DNA of 6,463 nt from Frankiaceae bacterium (GTDB lineage: Bacteria > Actinomycetota > Actinomycetes > JAVEEJ01), in the NCBI GenBank assembly GCA_030840515.1, contig JAVEEJ010000255.1, forward strand, positions 1-6,463, in the 5' to 3' direction. The position numbers and the translations under genes were made by a program. The notes under the pieces are model-generated. The model had not been told where the DNA came from and did not search any database. It worked only from the letters and a program-made list of their open reading frames with translations. Below, in pieces: positions 4,918 through 6,463 of the stretch; the first letter of the stretch is position 1; each line of letters opens with the position of its first letter.

Positions 4918-6021
4918 ATGTCTCCCAGCAGCCTTGCACGCGTCACCGCTCCGCAGCGAGCGTGGCGGGCGCTGACGCGACCCTTCCAGGGGCCAGGCGT
5001 ACCGGAGAGCTCGGGGCTGACGCTGCTCGCTGTGTGCACCGCGGCGTTGAGCACCGTGGATGCGCGATTCCCTGCCTGGGTGCCGCCGGCGTCGCTGGCG
5101 CTGCCGCTGCTCGTCGGCGGCTTCCTGCTGCGGCCGCCGTTCTTCCGCTGGCTCGCGGCCGCGGTCGGGCTCGGGCTGGCGATCGACATCGCCGTGCTGG
5201 GCGTCGACAAGGTGCGCCCGGGCAACGTCCTGATCATCGCCCTGATCGGCCTCGTCGCGCTGCGGCTGTCGCGGATCCGGGCGCTGACCGGCGTCCAGGG
5301 ACTGCGCGGCGACACGATGCTGGTCGACCTCCGTGACCGGCTGCAGGCCCACGGCTCCATGCCGGACCTGCCGGCCGGATGGATGTCGGAGGTGGTGATC
5401 CGGTCGGCGAGCCGCGCCTCGTCGTTCTCCGGCGACTTCCTGGTCGCTGCGACCGACCACGACCGCCGCATCCTCGAGATCGCTCTCGTCGATGTGTCCG
5501 GCAAGGGCGTCGAGGCCGGCACCCGTGCGCTGCTGCTGTCGGGTGCGCTCGGCGGCCTGCTCGGCTCGGTGCCGCCCGAGGAGTTCCTTCCCGCCGCGAA
5601 CAGTTACCTGCTGCGCCAGCAGTGGAACGAGGGGTTCGCGACCGCCGTGCACCTGGTGGTCGACCTGGAGACGGGGCAGTACCTGCTGGACAGCGCGGGC
5701 CACCCGCCGGCTGCGCACTTCGAAGCCGGCAGCGGTCGCTGGCGGCTCGCCGCCGTCGAAGGCACCGTGCTCGGCCTCGAGCCCAAGCCCACCTACGTGG
5801 CCGATCGCGGCGTGATGCGTCCGGGCGACGCGGTCCTGCTCTACACCGACGGAGTCGTCGAGACGCCCGGTCGCGACCTCGCGGTCGGGATCGACAAGCT
5901 GCTGGGCGAGGCGGAGCGGCTCATCGCCCGCGGCTTCGGAGGCGGCGCGCGGTGGCTGGTGGAGAAGGCGTCACCCAGCAAGAGCGACGACCGCGCCGTC
6001 GTTCTCATCCACCGCACCTAG
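4918..6021 (+). CDS. Membrane-anchored PP2C/SpoIIE-type serine/threonine phosphatase
   Basis: This 367-residue protein combines an N-terminal membrane region with a C-terminal PP2C-like SpoIIE domain, a family that removes phosphate from Ser/Thr, often on anti-sigma-factor antagonists. Hydrophobic segments at about 33-47, 59-71, 77-95 and 103-117 suggest three or four membrane spans. The catalytic domain (about 155-367) shows the metal-binding motifs SGDF (D173), VDVSGKG (D192), SAGHPP (259-264), LLYTDGVVE (D311) and SDDRAVVLI (D357/D358), so it should be active. There is no PAS, GAF, receiver or HAMP domain, so any signal would come through the membrane part or a partner. No anti-sigma factor or antagonist gene is adjacent. 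The start is probably ATG 4918: no ribosome binding site is present, but a TAGGCT -10 element 7 nt upstream suggests a leaderless mRNA. GTG 4915 would add one residue. The gene is convergent with the Rrf2 gene, 18 bp apart. Confidence 0.92.
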   Translation: MSPSSLARVTAPQRAWRALTRPFQGPGVPESSGLTLLAVCTAALSTVDARFPAWVPPASLALPLLVGGFLLRPPFFRWLAAAVGLGLAIDIAVLGVDKVRPGNVLIIALIGLVALRLSRIRALTGVQGLRGDTMLVDLRDRLQAHGSMPDLPAGWMSEVVIRSASRASSFSGDFLVAATDHDRRILEIALVDVSGKGVEAGTRALLLSGALGGLLGSVPPEEFLPAANSYLLRQQWNEGFATAVHLVVDLETGQYLLDSAGHPPAAHFEAGSGRWRLAAVEGTVLGLEPKPTYVADRGVMRPGDAVLLYTDGVVETPGRDLAVGIDKLLGEAERLIARGFGGGARWLVEKASPSKSDDRAVVLIHRT

Positions 6022-6039
6022 CCGGCGAATATCCGGGGA

Positions 6040-6463
6040 TCAGGGGCGCGTGGTCCAGGCGTCCGGCTCGCCGGCGAGCTGCGTGACGACCTCGGGCAGC
6101 TCGCCCGCGGCCACCTGCTCGAGGGTGACGGCCTCCAGCACCGACCGGATGCTCGAGCGCACCGCGATCCACACGGTCTGGAGTGCCGCGGCCGACCCGC
6201 CGTACTCGGTGCTCTCAGGCCTGCCGCCCTTTACCCCGGTGAGCGGGCCGTCGACCGCCCGAAGCACATCAGCGATGGTGATGGACCAGGCAGGTCGGGC
6301 TAGCCGGTAGCCACCCTCCACGCCACGCTGCGACTGGACGAGGCCGGCGCGCCGCAGCTCTCCCAGGATCGCCTCCAGGAACTTGCGCGGGAGGTCCTGC
6401 GCGGCAGCCAGGTGCTCGCCCGTGACCAGGCGGTCCTCGTCGCCGCTGGCGAGTTCGAGCATG
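6040..6463 (-). CDS. Rrf2-family transcription regulator, N-terminus outside the window
   Basis: The visible 140 residues are most of an Rrf2-type winged-helix DNA-binding protein. They include the helix-turn-helix block PRKFLEAILGELRRAGLV (25-42 of the fragment), the wing SQRGVEGGYRLARP (44-57), and the IADVLRAVDGPL block (63-74) leading into the dimerisation helix. Family members usually start with about 12-16 more residues (an MR.T-type start before the ML.LA segment), so the methionine codon at 6460-6462 is probably internal and the true start lies past position 6463. No cysteine is present, so it cannot bind an Fe-S cluster through the three cysteines of IscR/NsrR. Among Rrf2 proteins this fits a sulfur-metabolism or CymR-like regulator, but the target genes lie off-window. 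Its stop is 18 bp from that of the phosphatase gene. Confidence 0.9.
   Translation of the reverse strand, partial: MLELASGDEDRLVTGEHLAAAQDLPRKFLEAILGELRRAGLVQSQRGVEGGYRLARPAWSITIADVLRAVDGPLTGVKGGRPESTEYGGSAAALQTVWIAVRSSIRSVLEAVTLEQVAAGELPEVVTQLAGEPDAWTTRP

Noticed and set aside
4858..5718. Upstream extension of the small minus-strand gene to an ATG at 5718
   Set aside because: The extra 287 codons are antisense to the clear SpoIIE-type domain and are low in protein-like character. The GTG at 4857 has a strong ribosome binding site.
6022..6036. CCGG-cgaatat-CCGG hairpin between the convergent phosphatase and Rrf2 genes
   Set aside because: A 4-bp stem that cannot be extended, without a T-run on either strand, is too weak to call a terminator.

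Overview
The window looks like chromosomal DNA of a high-GC actinobacterium. Codon third positions are overwhelmingly G or C, several starts are GTG, two genes appear to be leaderless, and one product belongs to the mycothiol-linked Rv2466c family, which is typical of mycothiol-producing Actinobacteria. A Nocardioides-like (Propionibacteriales) or similar lineage is plausible, but this is inference; no rRNA or other lineage marker is present. There are no tRNA or rRNA genes, insertion sequences, CRISPR arrays or phage genes. The region reads as ordinary core chromosome, and I see no convincing new multi-gene system.

Layout, left to right. Positions 1-92 hold no recognisable gene. Positions 93-2645 (minus) encode a complete M1 aminopeptidase N (PepN). 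It is divergent, across 80 bp, from a DsbA-fold mycothiol-dependent nitroreductase-like protein (2726-3331, plus) whose active site reads CPWA instead of CPWC. Next is a probable leaderless tryptophan-rich small ORF (3376-3540, plus) behind a good sigma-70-type promoter. Its 3' end overlaps the end of a DUF429 predicted nuclease (3481-4182, minus). The DUF429 gene and rpiB (ribose-5-phosphate isomerase B, 4181-4633, plus) are divergent, and their start codons share the tetranucleotide CATG.

The 3' end of rpiB overlaps by 22 bp a small gene on the minus strand (4612-4857, 81 aa, function unknown) whose C-terminus is encoded by a 15-bp tandem repeat that also contains the rpiB stop codon. That small gene is divergent, across 60 bp with a shared TATA element, from a membrane-anchored PP2C/SpoIIE-type phosphatase (4918-6021, plus). 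The window ends inside an Rrf2-family transcription regulator (minus) whose N-terminus lies beyond position 6463.

How the genes relate. The order pepN / Rv2466c-like / rpiB, with pepN divergent, matches Rv2467-Rv2466c-Rv2465c of Mycobacterium tuberculosis as I remember it. Here the DUF429 gene and the small ORF sit between the second and third members. The gene functions (peptide turnover, thiol-redox or nitro reduction, pentose phosphate interconversion, phosphosignalling, redox- or sulfur-type regulation) do not form one obvious pathway. The most useful observations are the leaderless Trp-rich ORF, the CPWA active site, the overlapping start codons, and the small gene with its repeat-built tail.
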